Shown here piece by piece: positions 37,727 through 49,081 of a DNA stretch of 64,000 nucleotides. Source of the stretch: Hymenoscyphus infarciens. Its lineage: Eukaryota; Ascomycota; Leotiomycetes; Helotiales; Helotiaceae. Under the pieces are notes generated by a model. It saw only the letters and a program-made list of their open reading frames with translations. It did not search any database and was not told the origin of the DNA. Both the position numbers and the translations under genes were made by a program. Each line of letters opens with the position of its first letter. Within the stretch, counting starts at the first letter, position 1. The stretch is taken from the NCBI GenBank assembly GCA_001414345.1, contig LLCB01000114.1, positions 62,001-126,000 of the forward strand, in the 5' to 3' direction.

Positions 37727-38869
37727 TCAATCACTATCCGCATCTGGGTTTGCAATGTACAGTCGACCAGCACTCAACGTCATCGTTCGCTCGTCGACAC
37801 TTCCTCGTCTTCGCAGCTCATCGGGATTTCGCACGCTCTTTTCTCGTGTGACTGTGGATTTGAGGAGACTGTTGCTGGCCAATCGAGCAGCATCTGGACC
37901 ACTCAATTCAGCCACACTATCGTTTCGCTCGCCACTACTGCCACTTCCCGCACTCCTTGTGCCATCACCACCGTTATTGCCGCTGAAATAATCGTGAGGG
38001 CGTTGTTGGTGTGGACCTGGCATTGGGGTCTCGTTGACATCCGTAAGTGTGCCAATTGAACCTTGTCTTTCCCGTTCCCCAGGTGGTGTATTCCCAGAAC
38101 TCCATTTCCCAGTCGTAGAACTGGCCCCGGATACTCGGTATGTAAGACCCCTTCGACCGCTGCCAACACTGCTCCTCCCACTGCCGGATCGTTGGTGATA
38201 TCTGCCGCTTTGGTTCGTGCTGTCCCCATCATCATCGCTGTCTCCTCCTTCCACCTCACTAGCGCTGAGACGCATGGGCACGCCTCCTACACCACCAACA
38301 AGATCACCAGGGCTATATCCAACCAGCCCCGCCTTCCCGTGATGTCGAATCTTTGCTGTGACTCGATTGCTGCCAGCGAGGCTCCCAGATCCGCTGGCTG
38401 AGGATAAGCGTTGTGGTTGTGCTCCACTAACTTCTTTCGAGGCCTTCATCTTGGCATGACGTTGGGCGGCAAGCACTTGTGGATTTTCCTGCTGCGCTCG
38501 ATCGCACCACACCGTCGCCTTTTGTTTTCGCATCAGGGCCACATAGCTGCTTGGTTGTGGAGAAGAGCCGGACCTCGAGGAAGTCGATCGTTGGAGGTCC
38601 TGTGAGGCCTGTCGATTAGGCACAGGCCCATTGCCACTGCTGGCGGTGGTAGAAAATGTGTTGGTAGAAGGGGTTCGCCGGGAGGTGTAGGCGTGGACCT
38701 GCATGTGGTTTGGGTAGAGTTGTTGAGGCTGTTGCGGGTGAGGATTCGTAGGGAAGACGTTGGACGAGGTGGTTCTCGTGCGACTGTGTCCGTACATGTT
38801 GGGATGTTGGAGAGGTGAGGCTTGATACCCGGGTGGCATGGGTTTCCGTCGAGGGAGGTCGGCCATCAT
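37727..38869 (-). CDS. Conserved-looking low-complexity protein, function unknown
   Basis: A single-exon frame of 380 codons. I do not recognise a named family. The sequence is Ser/Gly/Pro/Gln-rich and probably largely disordered. It contains one compact motif, YVALMRKQKATVWCDRAQ (residues about 108-125), that looks like a folded or binding segment, a basic HHGKAGLVGY element, a DSDDDGDS acidic patch and a C-terminal part with RNPDELRRRGSVDERTMTLS before the end. The length, the lack of internal stops in a GC-normal region and the Met-Met start (38869 or 38866) support a real gene. The pattern suggests a regulatory or signalling protein, but that is inference only. Confidence 0.7.
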   Translation of the reverse strand: MMADLPRRKPMPPGYQASPLQHPNMYGHSRTRTTSSNVFPTNPHPQQPQQLYPNHMQVHAYTSRRTPSTNTFSTTASSGNGPVPNRQASQDLQRSTSSRSGSSPQPSSYVALMRKQKATVWCDRAQQENPQVLAAQRHAKMKASKEVSGAQPQRLSSASGSGSLAGSNRVTAKIRHHGKAGLVGYSPGDLVGGVGGVPMRLSASEVEGGDSDDDGDSTNQSGRYHQRSGSGRSSVGSGRRGLTYRVSGASSTTGKWSSGNTPPGERERQGSIGTLTDVNETPMPGPHQQRPHDYFSGNNGGDGTRSAGSGSSGERNDSVAELSGPDAARLASNSLLKSTVTREKSVRNPDELRRRGSVDERTMTLSAGRLYIANPDADSD

Positions 38870-41030
38870 GATGAAGTGTTTTTGGGACGGGCCGAGTCAA
38901 CCAAGTAGCGATGAGGTATTTGATTCAGTGACGAGGCGCCGTGGATAATGGTGATTGTCGTGAGGCACTGCTACACTAGATTGTCTTTTTTGGTGCGCAG
39001 CGGCCAAGTTTAGAGGCGCGATAGAGGCCGCAATTTGACCGTTCCCAAGACCGCAATTCCGCTCTAGGTTGATGTTGATTGCTTGCGCAAGGTTCGCCGA
39101 ACCGCGATGGTGGAACGTCCTAAATAATGGAATTGAATTGAGTTTTGGTCGACAGCAATGGCTCCGTGGCGAGTCGGGCTGAGTGGGAGGGAGAGGGAGG
39201 AAGTAGGGCGAGCTGAAGAGGATATGTCGTAAGCAATGTGCAGGTCATTTGTAGTGGGGATTATCTAGGTACGGTATCGTCGCGAGAGTGGAGGGCAGTT
39301 TGGTGGGAATTGGCGGGTTACAGGTGGGGATGATCGGAATCTTGGTTTTTTTTTAGCACCTGGAGGGGCTCGGATTCTTTTTTGTGAAGCAGATCGTTTC
39401 CGGGTCGATTCGATTCGATTGGAGAGGCGAGGTGAGGTGTACTCGAGGATCGTTGGAGTGCGATTGAGGGTGTAGGATGGAGGAAGAGAATTGGGAATGA
39501 TTGAAGGTTTAGAAGTATGACAGAGAAGGACGGCGGCCAAGGGAAGGGGAGGAAGAGTAGGGGTGGTAGTATGCAGATGCTGTGCAGGTACTAGTAGGTG
39601 GAGGTGGTGGATGGATGCGGAAGCGTTTGTTGATGCGATGATGAGCGAGAAGAGTGCCAGTGAGGGAAGGGGAAGGGAAGCTATGGCAGCGACGACAATC
39701 TTCAAATCAGCGATCAGTATTGGAGAACGAGGAACATGGGTGAACATGGATGACATGGGTGTCAGTCAGCTCAACACCGCATCGAGACAAAGAGCCGCCG
39801 GGAGGTGCGAGAAAGGCATCAAGCTGCAGCCGCACCAACTCCAATCGAGCGAGACAAGGACGAGGCTTAAGCTAGAGGCGCCAAAGTCTAATCTTTATCT
39901 TGTTTTTGCTTGCCCATGCCAGATTTGGCAAATGAGAGGATATACTTTTTAGGACTCCGAAAAGCCGAGTTTAACCAAGGATGTCCAGGCCAGGCCACTT
40001 GGCAGAGTGAGGTTTTTGCGGGTGCTTTGAGTGGCACTTGGCCAGAAGTCTTTCCAGCTTTTCGGGTGGCGTGATGGCTGTGGGAAGACTTCTGTACATT
40101 GCATCTGCAGGGAGGGCTCTCTGCAAAGCGTTGTCTATACTGGGCTGTACAGTCTGTACTTGAGTAGAGAGAAAATCAACAAGAAAGAGAGCTCTCACCT
40201 GTAACCTCACAGCTTCCTTCAGCAGCAGCAAGAACAACAAGACAATTCCTTCAGCTTGCCCACGCCACGCCACGCCGTCTTCACGCTACGCTGTCTCCGA
40301 GACCTGCTAATTGATGTGCAGATTACACTGTAGATTGCGGTGCAGTGCGATGCAGTGCGGTGCAGTGCCTCCACCTCTTCAATTGTAATCAGGATCAGAT
40401 GTTTGCAGCTTAGGGTTACCCCAAGTGTGCTGTGCTGTGCTGCGCTGTGCTGAGGTGGATGGCGCTCTGCCCTTCTTCCGACTCGTGCACGGTAAAGCAA
40501 AGAAGTGCTTCTACCCCCCACCAAGACGTCAGCTTCAGCTCGCCTTTTTCCCCAATCTGTCAAGGCGTGGGTGAAAGCGTGTGAAGGGTTGGAACGTGTT
40601 GCGATGCTGTTCAATGATGGGACTTTGGTGGCCGTCGTAGCACAGTCGGGCGTGGAAGCCAGCGATTGCAATTGCGCCGTGCTCGCTGTCGTGCCAGGAG
40701 ATTCAGAGAAGTAGTCTAAAATCAATATTGTGAGGATAAGGGAGACCGCGAGATGGAGATAGGCGTGGTGTTGTCTCGAAATAATTGCAACACAATCTCG
40801 CCAAAGGAAAAAAGAGGGGTCTTGATCTGCAGTTGCAGCTTCCATTGATGGAGGAGGGGTTATCTTTTTACTTTAAACTCTTTTCCTGCAGGCCAAGTTT
40901 CCAGGCCAAGTTTCCAAGATTCCGTCTTTGCATCTCTGCATCTCTGCAGACAATTCCTTCCTCTCCAGGTTTCGGTAACATCACATCACCGTTACCGCCT
41001 CAACAAACTGCCAGCAGACGTCACGACTAG
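38870..41030. other. Intergenic, probable promoter/5' UTR; no gene recognised
   Basis: More than 2 kb of ordinary composition without a convincing frame. Candidate frames here (39265-39756 and 40219-40845, both minus) are low complexity and lack codon structure. GCAGTGC and TGTGC microsatellite runs lie at 40,341-40,370 and 40,427-40,452. The part next to 38,869 should hold the promoter of that gene. Confidence 0.45.
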
Positions 41031-42876
41031 TCTATCCTGGTACCATGAACGCGAACGCGCTTGATCTTCTGTTATTCCCCGGGGAGCGCTATATAACCAC
41101 ATGGTTCGCCCTCAGTTGATGGGACTGGACTGGGAAGAACATGTTTGAGGATCTCGCCAAGTGGATGTACAGTGATATTCTCAATTTAGCCATACACCGC
41201 GGTACGGATACATAATCAAGCCAGACGCATTCTTGGCCGTCATACAACTACAGGTCATACCGAGATGAAGACCCGATATCTACCTTATGTACCAAGGTAC
41301 CTAGGTACCCGGTGGAGGGGTTCAACGACATCGTCACAAGAGTACTCTCGCGTACTACAAGAGTAACATCCATCTCGCCCCAGTCCACCACAGACATAGC
41401 ACAAACGCGTTCATATCTCTCACACCTGTATCCCACTCTTGACTCCTGTCGTGCCAGCCTCGAGCTATCTTCCCTGACAAGCTGGACGCACATATCTTAG
41501 CTCCCCCCATCCGAGCACTAGTACCTCGGCCGTGCCGAATCATAGACCTCGCGCTCCGCACCTCCTCCCTTCACAAGCTATTTTCCAAGTACTGTGAAGC
41601 ATTTTCCAAGTACACCCAACAATTTAAGCTTTCAACACCTACACACCTACAGGTATATTCCTACCATCTACCAGTATCTCCTCTCTCCTGCATCCAAAAG
41701 ACAGGTCTAGAACAAATGCTTGTACTGTACACCATCCCTAAAACCCCAACTTGGACTTATCGCTAAAATACTATGCCACTTATAACTGCAATATCACCAC
41801 CTACATATTACCTTGGATTTCCCTAGTCTTTCGTGGATTTCCTCCCAGCCTCCTTCCAAGTTTTCTTTCCCCTAACATCCTAACATCCCATCCTAATCAA
41901 ACTCGGTACCAAAGAATACACCAGAATAGAAAAGCGCACACACGTCTGTACGTAAGTAAGTATGAGAAAGCGCGCACCTCATTCCTCGCTACCAAACAAA
42001 GACAAGTTTCGCCAATTTAACCAAACCGCCTTTTGTCATCTTTTTTTTCCCTCCCCCACCTCTTTTACTCTATTTGGGAGGGAATTGAATTTAGGATGAC
42101 GAAAGTGAGATGCCTACCCTAGGTACCCTTCAATGATGGGATTTTCGAGAATTAGCAGGTGCGTTTCCTCGTTTTTTGGGGGGCGGGCGCGGGGTACGTC
42201 ACTGTGGATGGATGGATAGATGGGTTTCCCCGCATCTGTCTGTCTCTCACTCTCTCTCTAGGTAAGTATGTATCCATGATTCTACCTACACTAGGTAAGG
42301 TTCTACTCCTTCCTTTTTCCCAACCTAACCCAATCCAATCAATTCAATCAATTCAATTCTGTCTGCTTCATATCCAATCACGCCATGGGATAGATTGTTA
42401 CATTAATTCTCCTTCTCTTCGTACCTGAAGCATTTCTCTCCTGCTCCCACGCGATGGAAGGATTTTTCGCGTCATCTGAATGGATCATCTTATAGGTACG
42501 GAGTACGAGTACTCGTACTAGTATTTCTGAGGCGTGTGGGTGTGTGGGGGTGTGTTGAAGACGCGGACCGATTCCGGGGATGGCTGGATTGATTCCCAGC
42601 TTTCTTTGGTTCAGGAATCAGGACTTGACCTCCAATCATGGTGTCTCCACGTGGGAAATTCTTACTATAAGTACTCCCCCACTTTTACTGTCTGCCTGTC
42701 TGTTACCTTACGCCGCAGATGGGGAGAGGGCATTTATTCGTGAAGCCGACTTTTGTTTTTTCTTTTTCTTTGTCTTTGGTGGTGTTGTAACTTGTGTCGT
42801 GGGTGGTGTGCTTCCTTTTGCCTATGGTGCACCTTCCTTTTCATTGCGGGGTTTTCCATTTTGGGGGGAGAGGGGG

Positions 42877-43058
42877 CACCAGGGGGTGTAGGAATTCGTG
42901 ACTGGTTATAAGCATAGTACCTACCCTTACACTACTCCCTTAATTGTTCAACTAAGACTAGGAAAATCAATTTAATTATCCTACGAGACTAGAATAATGA
43001 GATTTATGTTATCTTTATTGTTCTCGACTACAGGCACGAATTCCTGCAACCCCTGGTG
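42877..43058. mobile_element. MITE-like element, copy 1 of a CACCAGG family
   Basis: 182 bp bounded by imperfect inverted repeats of about 30 bp: left CACCAGGGGGTGTAGGAATT, right (as complement) CACCAGGGGTTGCAGGAATT, both continuing CGTG. It carries no gene. A second copy with the same ends lies at 53773-53963. Flanking G runs (GGGG on both sides) may be a target duplication but are too simple to prove it. Confidence 0.65.
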
Positions 43059-44632
43059 GGGGTATATGTAGGACGGAGATGGAGACTAGTAAGTCAGGAG
43101 GAAGGTGAGATCTGTAGTCCTGGCTCACGGCTCACGTCTCTCTTTTGCTCTCTTGACGCGGGGTTGGGTTATGTTTTTAGTTCGCTCTAGGCGCTATCTA
43201 GGACACCTTAGACATGCAAGCTTGATTCCACTGTATGTTACTGCTTACTACACTATCACATTTCTTTTCTGATGGATCTCGGAATCTTACCTTTGCTTTC
43301 GTGGCTTCGAGACTCTTGGTGGGTTTCCTTATCACTTATCTCCCTTGGGTCTTCGGTGTGATGAGAAAGGGGTTAGTACATACTTTTCTTGTATGCAGTG
43401 GGGCGTTTTCGCTGGTTGTGGTTGTGGTTGTGGGTGTAAGATACGAAATAGGATGGTTAGGTTGTCCGGATAGGGCTGCAGGAAGTCGGTGTGTGGTGTG
43501 ATTTCTTACAATATCACCTCTCCACCTCTCCACCTCTCCACCACCACTTCATCAGAATCAATACATTCCAATTCTGCTTTGGGGGGTGTCTGTTTGCTGG
43601 TGTTATGGTAAAGCAAAATGTCCGGACCGTTCGGGTTCGTTGGGCTGCAGGATGTCGGTGTATGGCATGATCTTTCCACTACCATTTCCTTCCATTTTCC
43701 CATTTTCCCCTGTACTTTGTCAAAATCAACAAATTCAGTTACATTCGGGTGGTTCGGGACCTGCTTTAGGTCGCATCGTATGAGGTTGTATGCAGTTTTC
43801 GGGATTTCTCGACTGTGTTTGCGTTTGTGGCGATATGGAGAGGGTTCAAGGCTGTGGGAATGTGGATAGAGGTGTTTAAGCTCACTCAGCGCTAGATGAG
43901 GGTTTTGATGTTGCCTTGTTGGTACTCCACCGTGACTGCATGTAGCTTTGAGATTGTCGTTAGATGGTGGTATGAGTTTGTGTTGGATTGTTGCATTGGG
44001 GCGAGAGTTTTCTTGTGGTTTTTTGACGTGATGGGAATGTTGATTCTTGAAGAGTCCTCGTTCACGTCGTGGATTGTGAAGGCGAAGTGATAGGTAGTCT
44101 TCGTGGGCCTGAGATATCTACACTTTCAGTTTTTATGGCTTGGGTAGGCTAATCACGTATTTAGTTATATAAAAAAATTCTTCTCTTTTAACTAAGTTCT
44201 ATAACTAGCTAGGTGAAACTTTAAGTCTATGGCTAAAATATTTAGGATTTTATAATTGAATTCTTATATAATATCTGTTTATATAAGTTAGTCTTTTATA
44301 TTATAAATAATTTCTCTTCTCCCTTTTTAACTATATATATACTTATTTGAATAAAATTATTGTTAATTCATTAAGATAAGTCTGTTTTCTGTTTTCTGTT
44401 TTATGTTTTTACATTAGCTAACTCTCTACTAATGTGCTCCGTATTAACAAGGAACTTCCTCTACCCGAGCAAATATGCTACTCAGCTATTGTAGCACTGC
44501 TTTTCCTACTGAACTGCAAACTTCTTCTTGCATTCCAGATCTATACTATTTGATCGTAGAAAGCCTTGGACACAATGAGGTGGCGCATCGTTCCCAGACT
44601 CTCCTCGGACTATCCTAAGGTAAGAATCCAGA

Positions 44633-44823
44633 GCTTTGCTCCAAGTACACCCCCTCTATCTATTACCCTAGAAACTTAACACACTCTTAACTATTGTGCG
44701 AAAGCATCTAGGAGAATAGAGAAATCAGTTTCCCTATTCTTCTAAACCTTCTCGGAGAATGAATCTCGTTTTCCTAGACCCTTTTGTACAATATTTACAA
44801 GAGCGGGTGTACTCGGAGCAAAG
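44633..44823. mobile_element. Small inverted-repeat (MITE-like) element
   Basis: 191 bp with 20-bp inverted ends, GCTTTGCTCCAAGTACACCC at the left and the same with one mismatch at the right. An inner hairpin (GAATAGAGAAA / TTTCCCTATTC) lies near 44,715-44,745. No target duplication is evident. Confidence 0.45.
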
Positions 44824-45313
44824 CCGATGTTTCTTACGTTTTCCAGTGCAGTGGCAGACCATAATGTGGCTAACCCCTTCATAGAGGATCTGGCCCTGTC
44901 AATCTAGCGTCTTTGGATTGCCTACAGCTCTTCTGCATATTATTGCTGACAAAAATCCACGGGCACATCGTCATATTCCTGCAACAGATTCCATTGTTCT
45001 ACGCCTGCTATTGCCACTGCACCTAACCATCAGCCTCGGAGCTCACCTCACTTCATACGGGATTAGCCGTGGCCCCACTCTAAATTAGGTGAGATCACTT
45101 AGTTCGCAGCAATGCATTATCACTTTCTTGGTGTTGGCAAATGAGACGTTCTATTTGATAAACCCGACTTTATTAAGTAATTGACCGATATCGCCATCAA
45201 ATTGGTCAATCCCGATAATGGTGCATAAAACATACCACCTCAAAGGTAACTGTGCAACTAAACCAACATACTCTCGCTAAAGCTAGAGCCCAAAAAGTGA
45301 AATCATTTCCCCC

Positions 45314-45965
45314 TTAAGTCATGGTAGTGTTCAGCTTGTAGCACTTGCTCTTCGGGATGGATTCGTTTTGATCCCACTAAAAGAGTAATTAGCTTTATGC
45401 GAGGCCGTACCATTCAAGATTCTTACATGTTCATGAACACAACCATCGACCCAACGCCATCTGTCCGTCGTTGAGTATTGGGCATATGACATGTTCGTGC
45501 TAGCATCAAAGCACCAAGCTGTGTTCTTCTCAGTTCCTATCTTGTTCCCATTGCAGAAAAGTGGCCAAATAGTGTTTGGTCCATCCGCGTAACCTTGATG
45601 GTGTTGCTATTTAACTTTAGTGTGGACTTATAATTCGAAAAGCAGGTACGCAAAATATAGAAGATAATGAAAAGTGCAGAAATTATCTCAGAACATACTT
45701 TATAGGTAGAGTCAATCAACGAAAACATCGTCCTCGGATCCCCATCAACCACAAATGCACGATAAAACTTGTAGGCCCTCGCCGCCGTCTCCGCCACAGT
45801 AACAGACGAGTTCGCTTGACAGATCACCGGTGGCGTTTTCATACTACACAGATTCTCTCTCTTGTCGAGTGCATCTTTGTTTGAGATGGTCGACTCAGCT
45901 GTTGGATAAGCGAGACCAGTGATGGGTCCTAAGACTGCAAAGGAAAAGAGTATCGAAAAACGCAT
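45314..45965 (-). CDS. Secreted SnoaL/NTF2-like protein
   Basis: Three exons, 45700-side first: 45699-45965, 45427-45606, 45314-45376, giving 169 residues; introns of 92 and 50 bases are GT-AG and in frame. Residues 1-19 (MRFSILFSFAVLGPITGLA) form a signal peptide. The mature part has the NTF2/SnoaL pattern: VTVAETAARAYKFYRAFVVD, then DPRTMFSLID, QHHQGYADGPNTIWPLF, RWRWVDGCVHEHWDQNE. Members of this fold bind or convert small molecules; secreted fungal ones have no agreed role. Cysteines at several positions could pair outside the cell. The last exon supplies the conserved EHWD end, which confirms the second intron. It lies in the accessory middle of the window. Confidence 0.82.
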
Positions 45966-46370
45966 TTGGAACTTCGCGGTTTTGTTGTTTGATCAAATTA
46001 GGGGTATCCTTTTCTCCTTTGGATTGCGTAGTACCTATATACCCATGGAAATTGAACCCCGCAGAAGGAATAATGTTTTGCCATCGTCAGAAGGCGGATG
46101 AATAGCCGAGCTTAAATTGACCATTAGCCAGTTCCGGCGCCTTGGACTTTAATCTTTAATCAATATACGTAGACAAATCAAGTAAATTTGATGAAGGAAG
46201 GGCTCAGATAGGTCAAATACTTCCTTCCCTTCACTGGGCATGTGGGGCGAACCATTGTGGTTCCGTAAATTTTGTAAAATAGGGGATAGAATTTTAAATT
46301 TTCGAGGTGCCGAAATTTCCAAGCCACGATCAACTGATATTGATACAGCGCATCAAATTCTTCTATGCAA
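45966..46370. other. Intergenic, promoter side of the SnoaL-like gene
   Basis: No coding signal seen. The first 150 bases upstream of 45965 should include the promoter. Confidence 0.35.
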
Positions 46371-46389
46371 ACCACGGCAGTTAAGAAAA

Positions 46390-46728
46390 CGTGACTTCAA
46401 GAAAGCCATTTAGGCAAGAGTCTGTAAGAGGTAAATGACTTCGGCTAATATGAATGATCCACATGCTTCATAGTTTGCGTTGTTTTTGAGAACAAAAACG
46501 ATTGGAACCTCGCAATTGAATGGAAACATAACATCTTTACATCCCCGTGGGAGCATGAAATGAAGAAAGACGGAAGAGTCACCAACCTCAATTTCGCCCA
46601 TTGATCATTCTTTTCCTAACCCTAATTCGACAGGAGCAGCATCAGCTCTGCGCAATTCCCCTCGTACTCTACCACAAGAAGAAGCTCAAGGACATGGGAA
46701 CCGGAGCATATCTCACTCACGAAGAAGA
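46390..46728 (+). pseudogene. Small two- or three-exon gene relic, unidentified
   Basis: Plus-strand coding signal in short pieces: NKNDWNLAIEWKHNIFTSPW (46490-46550), followed by EHEMKKDGR, then a likely intron (46571-46626) with a poor donor (GTCACC) but a good branch region and acceptor (CGACAG), and a last exon EQHQLCAIPLVLYHKKKLKD MGTGAYLTHEEE with a stop at 46726-46728. A further upstream piece (PFRQESVR near 46408-46431) may connect through a GTAAAT donor. No start or N-terminal part is found, and the donor is unusual, so I treat it as a remnant. The family is not recognised. Confidence 0.4.
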
Positions 46729-47546
46729 GTAAAATAAAAGTCATTCACAACGAAATATCACAATAAATAAAACCAGCCACCCAAAAGTAACGTACTAACA
46801 TCTCAGTCCCTTTCCTAAGAGTCTCAATAATTGGACCCCCAAAACCACTCCAGTCTTGGCTCAACTATGAAAGGAGCGAAATTATGAGCGGACGCTCACT
46901 ACATGCCCGTGAAATTTTATGATTTGCCCAAGAGAAGCCACCAAACAGAAATAAGGACGAGGCTGAAAAGAGAAAGAAGCATCGAGGAACATTACACCGA
47001 AAATGTAAGGTTGCGATAGGCTAAGTAGAGAAGAGAGATACGAAACATTTACAGGCTTATCGGAAGATATGCTTTTGTACACCCCGATGTTGAAAAGATC
47101 ACGAGGTCCGGTTTCCTCCTAGGAACGCGATCGATCTGTTTGACATTGAGTCTCTTCTCAGGTTAGGAAAATCGTAAACGAGGTTTCTTCTCCAACAAGT
47201 TTAGCAATATTCGTACGCAGTAGTGGGATAACCCTTCAGATGGTACTCCAAGCCATCCAATTGTAGATCAGGAAATCAATGGGTTTCAAAGTGGCGCCCC
47301 GTTTCAACACACATGGCTTCAATACCAAACGTTGTGTCGCATATCCGAAGCTTATCGCTTCTTTATGCATATGAGCTGTGAACAAAATGTGTACTCGCAT
47401 GCTCTTGCAGCCTGGAGGTGACACACCTTTATTTGAAGAGAACCTACAAAGTTTCAATTGTTAATACAACTTTGAAGTCAAACTAAACCACGCTTTTCAA
47501 AACAGGACATTTCTCTGAGCAGCAAACGCAGAAACCAACCAACAAA
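46729..47546. other. Intergenic, no gene seen
   Basis: Ordinary composition; only short frames without codon structure. The last part is presumably the old promoter of the MDR pseudogene that starts at 47547. Confidence 0.35.
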
Positions 47547-48949
47547 ATGAAAGGCATCATCCTCGACAAAGCAGGCGAGAATTACACTCTCGTTGACAAT
47601 GTTGAACAGCCAAAACCAGGAAAGAAACAGATTCTCGTCAAGTCTCTCGCGACGGGGTTGAATCCTGTATAAGTCATCCCGACTCCCCCCCAAACACACT
47701 TCAACTACTAACCTACCCCACAGCGAAGGTTTCCAATTCAATGGGTTTCTAGTAGACTCATGGCCAATAGTTCTGGGCTGCGATGCCGCAGGAACAGTCG
47801 TAGCAGTGGGATAGGGTGTGACCAAAGTCAAGAAAGGGGGTGGTGTGTTTAGTTTTACTAGACTGGGTGCACCCGGATATGGGACTTTTCAGGAATACGT
47901 GGGTTTACTGTAGGGGGATACTTTGGTTGGAGAGACTCATGCGTTTTCAGTTTCTCATGGACGAAGCCCTTACATTCAAGAAACCCGACAATATTACCAG
48001 GGAGCAGGCTGCCACGATCGGTGTTGGGTTGCTAGTAAGTGACGTAGGACTACCATAATTCCGCTGTAAACTTATAACATCAAATAGACAGCCGCTCTCG
48101 GTTTGTTCAGCGGGACAAAGATCGCTCTCGAGACACGAAATGTTGATGAAAATTCAGAATGGATCATCGTAATTGGGGCAACAGGAGCTGTCGGACAGTT
48201 GCTGTGCAGGTGAGTTGTACTAATAGCAGACCAAGGAGGATGATTTTGGAAAGGGAAAATCTGACTTACAAATAGCTGAGGAAACTATGCGGCGATAAGG
48301 TGCTTGGAATCTGCTCACCATCCAACGACGAGGTGACTTGCATCCCCCAAAACTTCACTTCAAATTGATCCGACTAACTTTGTCTAATAGCTAATCAAAA
48401 ATCTGGGTGCCGGTGCCACCGTGAGCTACTCAATTCCTGAGGAAGAACAGCTCAGCAAGATTGCTTCCATCACTAATGGAAAATTCGCTCGCCTATTCGA
48501 TGCCAGTTCAATGGCAGGGGAGACTGGATTGAAAGCACTTGCCGAAAAGGGGGCTCAAGGGAAGCAAAAATATTTTGCGGCTACCAATAATTGGTAAGTG
48601 AAGACCACGTTCGATCAAAAGTGGTTATTGATCTTAACCTAGTGCACCACTGGACGCCAAGAAGGATATCGAAATATACATGATACATCTGGGTCTTATT
48701 GGGAAGTCAGGCGATAACACAGCTGATTCCGTGAACAAGGACATGGAAAGCTTCATCCCGAAACTGGAAAAGTTGCTAGAATCCGGAGCCTTGAAGCCCA
48801 TGGAATATGAGCAGGTGGGAAGCACCGGTGTAGGGGAAGTTTTGAAGGGGCTCGAAGAATTCAATACCCGGAAGAGCGATGGTAAAAAGCTCTTGGTAAG
48901 AGTGGGCGCAGAACGATTGAATACTTCTATTCTCTTCTTGATTTTCTGA
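47547..48949 (+). pseudogene. MDR-family oxidoreductase (zinc-type alcohol dehydrogenase-like), broken
   Basis: A seven-exon gene can be traced: 47547-47668, 47724-47898, 47951-48034, 48088-48209, 48276-48332, 48391-48593, 48643-48949. The product would be a cytosolic NAD(P)H-dependent MDR/quinone-oxidoreductase-like protein of about 350 residues: N-terminal GroES-like fold (GLNPVEGFQ, WPIVLGCDAAGTVVAVG, GAPGYGTFQEYFLMDEALTF), then the Rossmann motif VIGATGAVGQ. Three lesions: the first donor reads AT instead of GT (CCTGT|ATAAGT); Gln in VGQGV is a TAG stop (47812-47814); and one base is missing in exon 4 (near 48,199, TTGCTGTG where TTGGCTGTG is expected), shifting the frame. The first two are C-to-T or G-to-A transitions in RIP context. 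The 3' exons are otherwise intact, so decay is recent. Confidence 0.8.
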
Positions 48950-49081
48950 TCCTGAAAATCGAGTATGTTTTCTAGTCCTCGCTGTTCTTGAAAAGGCAGT
49001 AATCAGAGTGCGAATAGGTTGACGGAGACAATCAAGAAGAACGTTGGTTGTCTCATTTTGAGTTGTACAGCCAACGTTACA
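48950..49081. other. Short spacer between two convergent genes
   Basis: About 130 bases between the end of the MDR pseudogene and the stop of the GH18 gene; the two converge. Nothing else seen. Confidence 0.4.

Larger units (their letters stand above)
41031..45313. other. Gene-poor 4.3 kb stretch with small repeats
   Basis: No gene recognised. It holds perfect palindromes at 41296-41309 (GGTACCTAGGTACC) and 42502-42519 (AGTACGAGTACTCGTACT), a MITE-like element at 42877-43058, an imperfect duplication of a short segment (near 43,455-43,500 and 43,617-43,680, sharing GGGCTGCAGGA and GTCGGTGT), a 200-bp AT-rich, RIP-like island (about 44,155-44,370), and an inverted-repeat element at 44633-44823. 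Short non-coding transcripts cannot be excluded. Confidence 0.45.

Noticed and set aside
39265..40845. Minus-strand frames of 163 and 208 codons
   Set aside because: Low complexity, no conserved motif, no intron logic, and shadow frames on both strands; better seen as promoter or UTR sequence.
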